Below are positions 8,877 to 17,321 of a DNA stretch of 64,000 nt, in pieces. The DNA is taken from positions 677,730 to 741,729 of the forward strand of contig CAMNEE010000001.1 of NCBI GenBank assembly GCA_946536225.1, read 5' to 3'. The translations under genes and the position numbers were made by a program. The DNA is from UBA6985 sp946536225 (GTDB lineage: Bacteria > Bacillota_I > Bacilli_A > RF39 > UBA660). Position 1 is the stretch's first letter. The number at the start of each line of letters is the position of its first letter. The notes under the pieces were generated by a model that was not told the DNA's origin, did not search any database, and saw only the letters and a list, made by a program, of their open reading frames with translations.

Positions 8877-10211
8877 TTAGTTATTTCTCTTTTTAGAAAT
8901 AAGTGATAAAGATAAAGCTGAAATAATAACTGTTACTGCAGACATTAATGTAACATTAACTTCACTACCAGTATTAACAATTTCTTCAGTAGTTTCTTCC
9001 TCTTTATCTTCACCTTGACCCATTACGAATTGGTATTCATATACAACTTCGATTGGTTCTTCAGTAATCTTACCAGTACTATTTTCAGGAACAACTACTA
9101 ATTCATAGTTTTCGATTTCTTTTTCTGTTGTTTCATATTCATCATCTACAGCACCTGTTATTTCTACATCTTCAGCAATACTTTCTTTTGTATCTGTATC
9201 GATGTATTTAACGATTACTTTAGAAATCTTCTTTTCCCATTTAGCATATAAATTAATAGTTACTGCTGTATTGTTTTCAGTAGTAATATCTGGTGCAGCA
9301 AATTCAGTTTCAGTTACTAACTCCCCATCTTCATTAACCCATCCTAAGAAGTTATATCCATATCTTTCTAATGAAGTAATTTTATTAACTACTCCTTCAA
9401 ATGATTCTTCACTTGATAATAGTTTATTACCATCATAAAGATTTAGAGTTACAGATGGTTGCCACCAAGCATAAGCATGGAATGTATCAACAAACCCTGA
9501 ACCTATTTCTGCTTTAGTAAGTTTAATACTTACTTTATCATTGTCATAATACTTAACTGTATCGTCAGTATATTTACTTTCATCATCAAACTTCCAATAA
9601 AGGAAATTATAATGATCTTTTGGAGTTCCGCGTTCTGGATCTTTTAAAGTTTTAGTATAACTATAAGAACTTCCACTCCAGCTTCCTGAACCAGTTGAAA
9701 CATTATCTGTAAAGATTGCAGTTAGTTGTGGTTCTACAAATTCAGTTAATTTAGAATATACATTAATAGTATATTCAACATCTTCAGTTAAACCACTTAT
9801 GCTATTAAGACTAACAACAAGTGATCTTTTTCCATCAGTAGTTTCTTCAAGAGATTTAACAACTGTACTAATAGATTCTGGAACTGTATAAGATTCAGAT
9901 CCAATAACTGTTCCTTCTTCGTCTAACCAATTAGTAAAATCAAAAACTCTATCTTTTGTTTTGTTTGTAACGCCCATTGCTGTATAGTTAAAGCCAGTAT
10001 AGTAAGTATTTGAACTAGTATATACTTGATCTAATTTAATAGTTTTACCACTATTTTTAGATAAATCGTAAGATTTTAAAACTTCATTAGTGTAACTATC
10101 AATAACATTGAAAGTTATTTTAGCTTTAAAACTATCTGCTTTTACAACTGTAAAAGGAACAACAAATAAAATAGCTACTAATAAGAACAACTTAATAATT
10201 TGTTTTTTCAT
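8877..10211 (-). CDS. Secreted wall protein with InlB_B/MucBP repeats and VNTG sorting signal
   Basis: 444 residues. Signal peptide about 1-25 (IIKLFLLVAILFVVPFTVVK, then ADS). The middle carries InlB_B (Listeria-Bacteroides) type units (NFLYWKFDDE; YGYNFLGWVNEDGE; NLYAKWEKK). A MucBP-type module follows (VKYIDTDTKESIAED ... ITEEPIEVVYEYQF). The C-terminus is a sorting signal: IVNTGSE, a hydrophobic helix and KKRNN. The usual Leu-Pro of LPxTG is absent. Such proteins are covalently wall-bound adhesins. ATG 10211 is favoured over a GTG nine bases upstream because AAAGGTG is correctly spaced. It is paralogous at both ends to the next gene and shares its leader structure. Confidence 0.85.
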   Translation of the reverse strand: MKKQIIKLFLLVAILFVVPFTVVKADSFKAKITFNVIDSYTNEVLKSYDLSKNSGKTIKLDQVYTSSNTYYTGFNYTAMGVTNKTKDRVFDFTNWLDEEGTVIGSESYTVPESISTVVKSLEETTDGKRSLVVSLNSISGLTEDVEYTINVYSKLTEFVEPQLTAIFTDNVSTGSGSWSGSSYSYTKTLKDPERGTPKDHYNFLYWKFDDESKYTDDTVKYYDNDKVSIKLTKAEIGSGFVDTFHAYAWWQPSVTLNLYDGNKLLSSEESFEGVVNKITSLERYGYNFLGWVNEDGELVTETEFAAPDITTENNTAVTINLYAKWEKKISKVIVKYIDTDTKESIAEDVEITGAVDDEYETTEKEIENYELVVVPENSTGKITEEPIEVVYEYQFVMGQGEDKEEETTEEIVNTGSEVNVTLMSAVTVIISALSLSLISKKRNN

Positions 10212-10240
10212 TTCTTTCACCTTTCCTTTTTTTCTTCAAT

Positions 10241-10330
10241 TAATAATCAAGGAAAGTTTACTCCAAACTATAAACAAACCTTTATTATCAACCAAAATCC
10301 CCACTTTGACATATTCTCCCAAAGTTACTG
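10241..10330 (-). promoter_or_regulatory. Conserved structured 5' leader, copy 1
   Basis: On the minus strand the leader holds a first stem CTTTG/CAAAG (10304-10324). A conserved block GGGGATTTTGGTTGATAAT follows (10284-10302), whose 3' half is the 5' arm of a second, long stem closing at 10241-10252 just before the ribosome site. The same block and two stems, with compensating differences, precede the sister gene at 11509. It is either a cis-acting regulatory RNA or a common protein-binding leader; I do not recognise a known riboswitch class. Confidence 0.6.
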
Positions 10331-10333
10331 TTT

Positions 10334-10362
10334 ACAATATAATAATTTTAAAAAATATGCAA
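10334..10362 (-). promoter_or_regulatory. Promoter of the first VNTG surface gene
   Basis: Minus strand TTGCAT, 17-base spacer, TATTGT. It aligns base by base with the promoter of the sister gene at 11627-11654. Confidence 0.6.
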
Positions 10363-10382
10363 GAAAAAAATGCATTTACAAA

Positions 10383-10415
10383 TAAAAAAAATCTAGGTTA
10401 TATAAACCTAGATTT
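10383..10415 (-). terminator. Terminator of the second VNTG surface protein gene
   Basis: Stem AATCTAGGTT/AACCTAGATT with a long U-run on the minus strand. Confidence 0.9.
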
Positions 10416-10423
10416 AATTGTTA

Positions 10424-11509
10424 TTAGTTATTTCTTTTTTTAGAAACAAGTGATAAAGCAAGTGCAGAAATAATTACAGTTACAGCTGACATTAAAGCAA
10501 CATTTAACTCTGAACCAGTATTAACTATTTCTTCTTCATCTCCACCTTGACCCATTACAAATTGGTATACATATGTAACAGTAATTTCTTTTTCAGTGAA
10601 TTTACCAGTTTCTTCGCCTTTAACTTCAACTAATTCATAATCTTTTATTTCTTTAGCTTCAGTTTTGTAGTCTTCATCAACTTTTCCTTCAATAGTTTCA
10701 GAATCAGCTAATGCTTTTCCGTCTTCATCAACATAGTTAACAACTACTTTAGCAAAGTCTTTAATAGTTAATGTAGATGTAAATGGTTGATAGAATACAT
10801 AACCATTTGACATTAGGTAACCACTACCTAAACCTGCATCAACAAGTGTGAAGAATAATTCTCCTTTTTCTCTTTCAGTTAAAGATGCTTTTAAACTTTC
10901 TGAATAAGTAGCTTCTTTAGCAACTAATTGAGGATTAGTTAAAGATACATTATTTAAAGAAATAGTATATTTACCTACTTCTTCTCCTTCAGCTCTTGCT
11001 ACTTCATAACTAGAAACAGCATTTGCTTCAATTGAATCTCCTTTAACCCAAGAACCATTTACAAAGAAAATGTCATATGCTTGGAAAGTTGGATCTTCTT
11101 CTCCTACATATTTTGAATAACTATATGGTAAAGTACCCATATAAATATAGTTTGTATGTCTATTACTAATATTACCAGCATAATTTCCAATACCAGTCAT
11201 TGATTCCCAAATGAATCCTGGTCTTACGAAATTTGGAGTTTCATCTGCAGCTTCGATATCTTGAGGATCTAATCTACAGTCTTGAGTTGTCCAATAAACT
11301 CTTTCGAAATCTACTCCTTCTTTTAATTCATAATCTCCATCGATTAATTTTGATACTGGTTTGTATTCTTTTCCATCATATTGATGTGAAGTTGCAATAT
11401 CATAACTTATTGCATTACCAGTTTCTTTATTAATAATAGCAGCATTAACACTAGACATACCAAAGAAACATGCAACCATTACTAATAAACCTAAAAATTT
11501 GTTTTTCAT
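10424..11509 (-). CDS. Secreted wall protein with MucBP module and VNTG sorting signal
   Basis: 361 residues. Signal peptide 1-23 (FLGLLVMVACFFGMSSVNA). Residues about 24-250 form an exported domain I do not recognise (motifs KLIDGDYELKEGVDF, YIYMGTLPYSYSKY). A MucBP-type unit follows (VVNYVDEDGKALADSETIEG ... EITVTYVYQFVMGQG), then the C-terminal signal IVNTGSE-helix-KKRNN, nearly identical to that of the neighbouring gene. The protein should be anchored to the wall by a sortase with altered specificity; no sortase gene lies in this window. It has its own promoter, a structured leader and a terminator, so the two paralogues are separate transcription units under what looks like the same control. 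Confidence 0.85.
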   Translation of the reverse strand: MKNKFLGLLVMVACFFGMSSVNAAIINKETGNAISYDIATSHQYDGKEYKPVSKLIDGDYELKEGVDFERVYWTTQDCRLDPQDIEAADETPNFVRPGFIWESMTGIGNYAGNISNRHTNYIYMGTLPYSYSKYVGEEDPTFQAYDIFFVNGSWVKGDSIEANAVSSYEVARAEGEEVGKYTISLNNVSLTNPQLVAKEATYSESLKASLTEREKGELFFTLVDAGLGSGYLMSNGYVFYQPFTSTLTIKDFAKVVVNYVDEDGKALADSETIEGKVDEDYKTEAKEIKDYELVEVKGEETGKFTEKEITVTYVYQFVMGQGGDEEEIVNTGSELNVALMSAVTVIISALALSLVSKKRNN

Positions 11510-11541
11510 AAATATTTCCTTTCTTCTTCTTTTTTCAGGAA

Positions 11542-11617
11542 ATAATTAAGGTCCTATACCATTAAACACTTAATTATCAACCAAAAACCCCCGCTTTAGA
11601 CGATATTTGCTCTAAAG
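11542..11617 (-). promoter_or_regulatory. Conserved structured 5' leader, copy 2
   Basis: Minus strand: first stem CTTTAGA/TCTAAAG (11594-11617), then the block GGGGGTTTTTGGTTGATAAT (11573-11592), running into a second stem ATAATTAAG/CTTAATTAT (11542-11577). Block and stem order match copy 1 at 10241-10330, while the paired bases differ and still pair, which favours an RNA structure. Confidence 0.6.
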
Positions 11618-11626
11618 TTATTGTTT

Positions 11627-11654
11627 ATAATATACTATTTTTATTATTTTGCAA
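11627..11654 (-). promoter_or_regulatory. Promoter of the second VNTG surface gene
   Basis: Minus strand TTGCAA, 16-base spacer, TATTAT; the downstream bases up to the first leader stem are shared with copy 1. Confidence 0.65.
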
Positions 11655-11674
11655 GAAAAAAGTGCATAATAAAT

Positions 11675-11702
11675 AAAAAATCTAGGGTTTATCCCTAGAT
11701 TT
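11675..11702 (-). terminator. Terminator after the HD hydrolase gene
   Basis: Stem ATCTAGGG/CCCTAGAT with a U-run on the minus strand. The stem lies just below the stop of the HD gene. Confidence 0.85.
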
Positions 11703-11703
11703 C

Positions 11704-12438
11704 TTATATTCCTAAGTATTCTTTTATGTGTTTAAAGTATCTATCAAATATATCCTTGTTGTTTAACTTAGAATACAATTTATCAATTATATTATTATCT
11801 TTTACATAATTCTTAGAGTATTTATATTTTAAATCATATAACATAGCAAGTTTTAATATAATGTCATCATTTGGATTTCTGACATCTTTATAACTAACAC
11901 TTTCGTTTCTAAAGAAAGTATCATTAACTTCTTTAGATATAGAATCATTAGTTTCATTTAAAGATAATATATTATTTACAAATATATCAAATATATCTAA
12001 TTTATCTGCATCTCTTACTATGTAACTTAGTTCTTTATTATGTTCACTTAATGTTGGTGATAAATCATACTTATTATGATATTTAATAGCATCATATAAC
12101 TCATCAAAGTTTTTAACATTATTATAAAAATTTAATATTTCATTTTCGTTAAATAATAATGATACTCCTAGATTACCATGATCAATAGAATCTACATCAC
12201 TATAAGTATTATATCTTTCCCATTGAGGAAATCTACCATAGTCATGTAATAGGCCACCTACTATAGCTATTTCTATATCATTATCATCTAAGTTAATAGA
12301 TTTACCAATGTTTTCAGCAAAATCCATTACTCTTAGAGAATGATAATACTTTCTTTCTATATTAGGGTCTTTCATATCAAACCCATTTACATATTCTTTA
12401 AACTTTCTTTTTAATTCCTCTTTATCCAATGTTGTCAT
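11704..12438 (-). CDS. HD-domain phosphohydrolase
   Basis: 244 residues, cytosolic. The HD metal motif is complete: an early His (YYHSLRVMDFA), HD in GLLHDYGRFPQW, His in DHGNLG and a late Asp in VRDADKLDIFD. The family hydrolyses phosphate esters of nucleotides or cyclic dinucleotides. The relatively small single-domain form does not reveal the substrate. ATG 12438 has GAGGGTG upstream, and the gene begins eleven bases after the stop of the P-type ATPase gene, so the two are co-transcribed. Another HD protein is encoded at 32292. Confidence 0.8.
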   Translation of the reverse strand: MTTLDKEELKRKFKEYVNGFDMKDPNIERKYYHSLRVMDFAENIGKSINLDDNDIEIAIVGGLLHDYGRFPQWERYNTYSDVDSIDHGNLGVSLLFNENEILNFYNNVKNFDELYDAIKYHNKYDLSPTLSEHNKELSYIVRDADKLDIFDIFVNNILSLNETNDSISKEVNDTFFRNESVSYKDVRNPNDDIILKLAMLYDLKYKYSKNYVKDNNIIDKLYSKLNNKDIFDRYFKHIKEYLGI

Positions 12439-12448
12439 AACACACCCT

Positions 12449-15019
12449 CTATAACCATTCATTATATTTCTTTATATAAATCTTCTTAATTACTGCTGCC
12501 ATTATCATATAGACTACTACCATTAATCCTAAGTATAAATAATATGAAAGTGGTAATACTACAAAGTTAAATGAAGGTACACTATGAAGTAGTATTGGTG
12601 CACATATAGTAAGTACTAATGATAATACTATTAGTAACTTAAACTTAGGTGATGGATTAGAATCTATAAATGGTCTATGAGATGTTCTTACATTTATAAT
12701 TACACATAACTCAGTTACTAAACATGCAATAAACCATGCTGTTTGGAAGTAAGCTGCTTCTTCAGGTGTGTTATATCCAAGAACAAACCAGAATACAATA
12801 AATCCTAATACATCAATTATAGATGATGCTATACCCATTATTAACATAAACCTTGAAATACCTTTTGTACTCCATATTCGAGGTATTTTAATAAAGTCTT
12901 CATCTACATTATCATAAGGAATACCTATTTGAGAGAAATCATAAATGAAATCTTGTATTAACATTTGAATTGGTAGAAGTGGTAAGAATGGTAAGAAGAT
13001 TGATGCAATCATGATACTAAATACATCACCAAAGTCATCTGATAATGCCATCTTCATATATTTAATAATATTACCATATACTTTTCTACCTTCTACTACT
13101 CCATCACATACAACATCTAAACTCTTTTCAAGAAGAATAATATCTGCTGTTTCTTTAGCAATAGATGTACCTGAGTTAACAGCTATTCCTACATCTGATG
13201 CTTTTAATGCAGGTGCATCATTAACACCATCACCCATGTAACCAACTACATGTCCTTTTTCTCTTAATAACTTAATTATTCTTTCTTTTTGTAAAGGATT
13301 AAGACGTGCATATACATTTACTCTATCAAGCATCTTTTTAAGTTTATAATCACTTAACTTGTCTATATCTTTTCCTGTTAGTATTTCTTTATTATCAATT
13401 CCTGATACTTGGCATACATTCTTTGTTGCATATGGATTATCTCCAGTTAATATTTTTGTTGTAATACCATATTCTTTTAAATTCTTTATTACTACATCTA
13501 CATTATTCTTAGGTGGATCTAAGAAACATACAAATCCTATAAATGTCATTCCTTTTTCATGCTCAGCAGTAAAAAGGTTCTTTCCAGGATACTTGTTAGA
13601 CTCTGCAAGAGCAATAACTTGCATACCAGTTGATGCTTCTTCTTTTGCTACTTGGAATACTTTTGAAGTCATCTCTTTAGTTATTCTTTTAACTTTTCCA
13701 TTTACTTTAACATAAGAGCAACCTTTAATAACTTCTTCTAAGGCACCCTTAGTAATGATAAGACTATCTTTTCCTTTTTTAACTACAATACTCATTTTCT
13801 TTCTTTCATAGTCAAAAGGTATTTCATCTATCTTTTTATAATTACTTAAAGAATCCATTAGTTTATATTTAGCACCATAATCTATGATTGCTTTATCAAC
13901 TATGTTTTTAAGTCCTGTTCCATAGTAAGCATTTAACCATGCATCATTTAAAATAGACTCATCTATATCTCCATTTATATCTATATACTTTTGAAGAATA
14001 ATTCTATTCTCAGTTAAAGTACCTGTTTTATCAGTACATAGGATATCCATAGAACCTAAGTTTTGAATTGAGTCAATTCTTTTAACTAAAGTCTTTTTAT
14101 CCGCAAGTACTTTAGATCCTCTTGTTAAGTTAACATTTACTATCATAGGTAACATAGAAGGTGTTATACCTACCGCAACTGATAAAGCAAATAAAAGTGC
14201 TTCATTTAAATTACCTTTAATGGCTCCATGTATAATAAGAACAAATAAAGATACTATTATCATATACATAATAAGAAGTTTAGTAACACTTTTCATACCT
14301 ATATCAAATGATGTTGTAGTTTTTTCTTTCTTTAAACTCTTACCCATAGAACCAAGATAAGTATTAAGTCCTGTATTAAATACAACAGCTGTTGCTCTTC
14401 CTGTTACAACTGTTGAATTCATTAGAATAATATTACTTATTTCAAATATATCATCAGTTTCTCCAACATCTTCTGAATACTTTTCAATTGGTTTTGTTTC
14501 TCCTGTAAAAACAGACTCATCTACATAAAGGTCTTGAGACTCTAACACATATACATCTGCAGGTACAATAGAACCTGCATTAAGAGTTACTATGTCTCCT
14601 ACTACTACACCATCTATTTTAACAGTCTTTGTTTCTCCATTTCTTATACAAGAACATGTAGAATATATTTTACTTTTTAAAGTTTGATTAAACTTATATA
14701 CTGAGTACTCTTGAAAATATCTAATAAGTACTGATATAAGTACTATTACAAGTATAATTAGAGAACCTAATTTATCTCCTAATATAAAGTTAATTATTGC
14801 TAAGAATACAAGTATAGCAACAAATTGATCTTTACAAGAAGATAATAAAAAATATAATTTACTATGTTTAACATCTGGAATAGGAATATTCTTACCGTCT
14901 TTATTTAATCTATAAAGAACTTTATCACTAGTTAATCCCTTTTCAGATGTTTTTAATTCTTTTAATACTTCTTTTTTACTCTTCTTTGAATATTCTAAAT
15001 ATTCTTCAAACTTTCCCAT
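12449..15019 (-). CDS. mgtA: Magnesium-translocating P-type ATPase (MgtA type)
   Basis: 856 residues. The class-III P-type signature set is present: TGETKP in the actuator domain, the phosphorylation site DKTGTLTEN, the hinge GYMGDGVNDAPALK. The diagnostic MgtA/MgtB membrane motif QDFIYDFSQIGIPYDNVDED is followed by FIKIPRIWSTKGISRFML. It would import Mg2+ using ATP. ATG 15019 is preferred to a GTG nine bases upstream, since AAGGTG is six bases before it. The leader is only about 90 bases with a terminator from the previous gene in it, so there is no room for an M-box riboswitch. The HD hydrolase gene follows in the same transcript. Confidence 0.9.
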   Translation of the reverse strand: MGKFEEYLEYSKKSKKEVLKELKTSEKGLTSDKVLYRLNKDGKNIPIPDVKHSKLYFLLSSCKDQFVAILVFLAIINFILGDKLGSLIILVIVLISVLIRYFQEYSVYKFNQTLKSKIYSTCSCIRNGETKTVKIDGVVVGDIVTLNAGSIVPADVYVLESQDLYVDESVFTGETKPIEKYSEDVGETDDIFEISNIILMNSTVVTGRATAVVFNTGLNTYLGSMGKSLKKEKTTTSFDIGMKSVTKLLIMYMIIVSLFVLIIHGAIKGNLNEALLFALSVAVGITPSMLPMIVNVNLTRGSKVLADKKTLVKRIDSIQNLGSMDILCTDKTGTLTENRIILQKYIDINGDIDESILNDAWLNAYYGTGLKNIVDKAIIDYGAKYKLMDSLSNYKKIDEIPFDYERKKMSIVVKKGKDSLIITKGALEEVIKGCSYVKVNGKVKRITKEMTSKVFQVAKEEASTGMQVIALAESNKYPGKNLFTAEHEKGMTFIGFVCFLDPPKNNVDVVIKNLKEYGITTKILTGDNPYATKNVCQVSGIDNKEILTGKDIDKLSDYKLKKMLDRVNVYARLNPLQKERIIKLLREKGHVVGYMGDGVNDAPALKASDVGIAVNSGTSIAKETADIILLEKSLDVVCDGVVEGRKVYGNIIKYMKMALSDDFGDVFSIMIASIFLPFLPLLPIQMLIQDFIYDFSQIGIPYDNVDEDFIKIPRIWSTKGISRFMLIMGIASSIIDVLGFIVFWFVLGYNTPEEAAYFQTAWFIACLVTELCVIINVRTSHRPFIDSNPSPKFKLLIVLSLVLTICAPILLHSVPSFNFVVLPLSYYLYLGLMVVVYMIMAAVIKKIYIKKYNEWL

Positions 15020-15081
15020 TTCAAACACCTTACTATTCTATTTAAAATTATAACATATAAGTTATAAATATATTAGTACAT

Positions 15082-15110
15082 AAAAAAAGAAAAATTAAAT
15101 TTTTCTTTTT
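15082..15110 (-). terminator. Terminator of the amino-acid ABC operon
   Basis: AAAGAAAAATT/AATTTTTCTTT stem with a U-run on the minus strand, downstream of the ATPase gene ending at 15110. AT-rich, so moderately strong. Confidence 0.7.
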
Positions 15111-15838
15111 TATCTTTTCTTTACTAATTCTATAAAGTTTTTAAGAGTATCATCTTTAGGATTTTTAAATATCTCTTCAGGTGTACCTGTTTCTACTACT
15201 TTACCTTCTTCCATATAAACTATTTTATTACAAAAGTTCTTAATAAAGTTAAGTTCATGAGAAACTATAATCATAGTTATTCCTAGTTCACCTATTCTTT
15301 TCATAAGGTCAGTTACTTCACCAATCATCTCAGGATCAAGTGCAGAAGTTGGTTCATCAAATAGTATTATCTTAGGATTCATGATTATTGTTCTACATAT
15401 TGCCACTCTTTGTTTTTGACCACCACTTAATTTACTTGGATAAGTATTCTTCTTATCAAGTAAACCTATCTTGTTAAGTAGTTCTTCAGCTTTTTTTATA
15501 GCATCACTCTTAGACATTAGTTTTAGTTTAACAGGAGCAAGTATTATATTATCTAGAACTGTTAAATGAGGAAATAAATTGAATTGTTGGAAAACCATTC
15601 CTATTTCTTTATTAACATTTGTTTTATTTTTTAATTTAGTAATATCTTTACCATCGTAGATAATACTTCCTCCATCTGGTTTTTCAAGTAAATTAATACA
15701 TCTTAGAAGTGTTGATTTACCACATCCAGATGGACCAATTATACCTATTTTATCTCCTGCTTCAACCTTAAGATCTATTCCTTTTAGTACTTTTTTCTTA
15801 TCAAAGTTTTTCTTTAAATCTTTTATTTCAAGAATCAT
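15110..15838 (-). CDS. Polar amino-acid ABC transporter ATP-binding protein
   Basis: 242 residues, the standard length for GlnQ/ArtP-type ATPases. Walker A GPSGCGKST (about 35-43), Q-loop VFQQFNLFPHLTV, signature LSGGQKQRVAI, Walker B IILFDEPTSALD and the switch His in IIVSHELNF are all intact. The start codon overlaps the stop of the permease gene by four bases, so the two proteins are made in coupled fashion and form one importer. Its position next to the arginine deiminase genes suggests arginine (or glutamine/histidine) as substrate, but nothing in the ATPase itself shows this. Confidence 0.9.
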   Translation of the reverse strand: MILEIKDLKKNFDKKKVLKGIDLKVEAGDKIGIIGPSGCGKSTLLRCINLLEKPDGGSIIYDGKDITKLKNKTNVNKEIGMVFQQFNLFPHLTVLDNIILAPVKLKLMSKSDAIKKAEELLNKIGLLDKKNTYPSKLSGGQKQRVAICRTIIMNPKIILFDEPTSALDPEMIGEVTDLMKRIGELGITMIIVSHELNFIKNFCNKIVYMEEGKVVETGTPEEIFKNPKDDTLKNFIELVKKR

Positions 15839-17250
15839 ACTTTTAACCTCTTTTCCATGGCTGATACAAGTCTAGATAATATAAATGTAATTACTAAATA
15901 TATAAGGGCCACAAATATAAGTGGTAAGAAATAATTATATGTACGAGATGCAATTATATCTGATGCTTTAGTAAGTTCTACTATACCAATATAAGCACCA
16001 ATAGAAGTTTCTTTAATAAGTGTAATAAACTCATTACCTAAAGCAGGAAGAGAGTTTCTTACTGCAGGTTTTAAAATAATATACTTCATTATTTGAGTAA
16101 AGTTTAAACCTAAAGCATAACCTGCTTCCATTTGACCTTTATCAATAGAGTTTATTCCACCTCTTATAATCTCTGCTACATATGCACTTGAATTAATACC
16201 AAATGCTATTATACCTACTAGAACAATATTAACATCAACACTTGCAAATATAATGTAATAGATAATCATTAATTGTAATGTTGATGGTGTACCACGAATA
16301 ATATCTGTATATAGTTTAACTAATTGATTTAGAATAACTAATTTACCAGTATTATCATGAAATGATCTAATTAAAGCTATAAGAGTTCCTAGAATAATAC
16401 CAATTATAACTGCAAAGAATGCAATTAAAAGAGTATTACCTAGACCTTCTAAAATAAACTTAAATCTACCATCTTCAAACATCTTTAAGAATGAATTACT
16501 ATTAGTTGTAGTAGTATCAATATTATTTTGATTCTTTAAGTGTTTAATTAATAATTTTTCTATTTCTCCAGTTTCCTTCATCTCTGCAATTACTTTATTA
16601 ATTGCTTCAAGTAATTCTGTATTTCCTTTTGCAACTGCAAAGGAATATGTATCTGACATGACTGGATTTTCAAGTATTTTAAGTTCACTTCCTTGAAATT
16701 GTGTTGCAGGAACATAATCCATGAAAACAGCATCTACTTTACCATCTTTAACATCTTGAATAGCTGCTAAGAATTTCTTTTCTCTTACAACTTTAATACC
16801 CGGATAATTATCTGTTAGGTATGAGTCAGCAACTGTTCCAAGTTGAACAGCAACAGATAAACCATTTAAATCATCAATTCCAGTTATATAAGAGTCTGTC
16901 CTTACAACAAGAACTTGATTTGAATCTATATAACTATCTGAAAAGTCTACTTGTTCAGCACGTTCAGGAGTATAACTAATTCCCGATGCCCCAATGTCAC
17001 TTTTACCTGTTTTAACTTCTGAAATTATAGAATCAAATGTTACATCTTTAACAATTAACTTCTCATTTAGTTCCTCGGCAACACGTTTCATGATATCAAT
17101 ATCTACTCCAACTATTTCTCCATTGGAATAGTATTCATAAGGTGGAAAAGTTGCTTCTGTTGCAATAGTTAAATTCTTAGCATCTGCACTCACAAATAAA
17201 GCAAAGAAACAAGAAATAATAATTAGAAAATAAGAAAAAAATCTTTTCAT
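15835..17250 (-). CDS. Amino-acid ABC transporter: fused substrate-binding protein and permease
   Basis: 471 residues. A signal/anchor helix (1-24) is followed by a periplasmic-type binding protein of the SBP_bac_3 family (about 25-240; LTIATEATFPPYEYY; GVDIDIMKRVAEEL; DIGASGISYTPER). After a Thr/Asn linker there is a HisM-type permease (about 255-471) with the EAA loop EAGYALGLNFTQ. Such SBP-permease fusions are known among Firmicutes and place the receptor on the membrane without a lipoprotein. With the ATPase at 15110 it completes a polar amino-acid importer. GGTGAT lies just before ATG 17250; a terminator separates it from the arc genes. Confidence 0.9.
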   Translation of the reverse strand: MKRFFSYFLIIISCFFALFVSADAKNLTIATEATFPPYEYYSNGEIVGVDIDIMKRVAEELNEKLIVKDVTFDSIISEVKTGKSDIGASGISYTPERAEQVDFSDSYIDSNQVLVVRTDSYITGIDDLNGLSVAVQLGTVADSYLTDNYPGIKVVREKKFLAAIQDVKDGKVDAVFMDYVPATQFQGSELKILENPVMSDTYSFAVAKGNTELLEAINKVIAEMKETGEIEKLLIKHLKNQNNIDTTTTNSNSFLKMFEDGRFKFILEGLGNTLLIAFFAVIIGIILGTLIALIRSFHDNTGKLVILNQLVKLYTDIIRGTPSTLQLMIIYYIIFASVDVNIVLVGIIAFGINSSAYVAEIIRGGINSIDKGQMEAGYALGLNFTQIMKYIILKPAVRNSLPALGNEFITLIKETSIGAYIGIVELTKASDIIASRTYNYFLPLIFVALIYLVITFILSRLVSAMEKRLKV

Positions 17251-17269
17251 TTTATCACCACGTTTCTAT

Positions 17270-17306
17270 ATAAAAGATAAGTCTCACCTAAATAATGGTG
17301 AGACTT
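17270..17306 (-). terminator. Terminator of the arginine deiminase operon
   Basis: Ten-bp stem AAGTCTCACC/GGTGAGACTT followed by ATCTTTTAT on the minus strand. It separates arc transcription from the ABC genes. Confidence 0.9.
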
Positions 17307-17321
17307 ATAATAATAAACAAA

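Noticed and set aside
10108..10443. Plus-strand open frames opposite the surface genes
   Set aside because: They lie antisense to coding sequence, leaders and promoters, have no ribosome site, and arise from low-complexity AT-rich sequence.
15020..15109. M-box riboswitch for the MgtA gene
   Set aside because: The leader is about 90 bases and also holds a terminator; an M-box needs more room and none of its pattern is visible.
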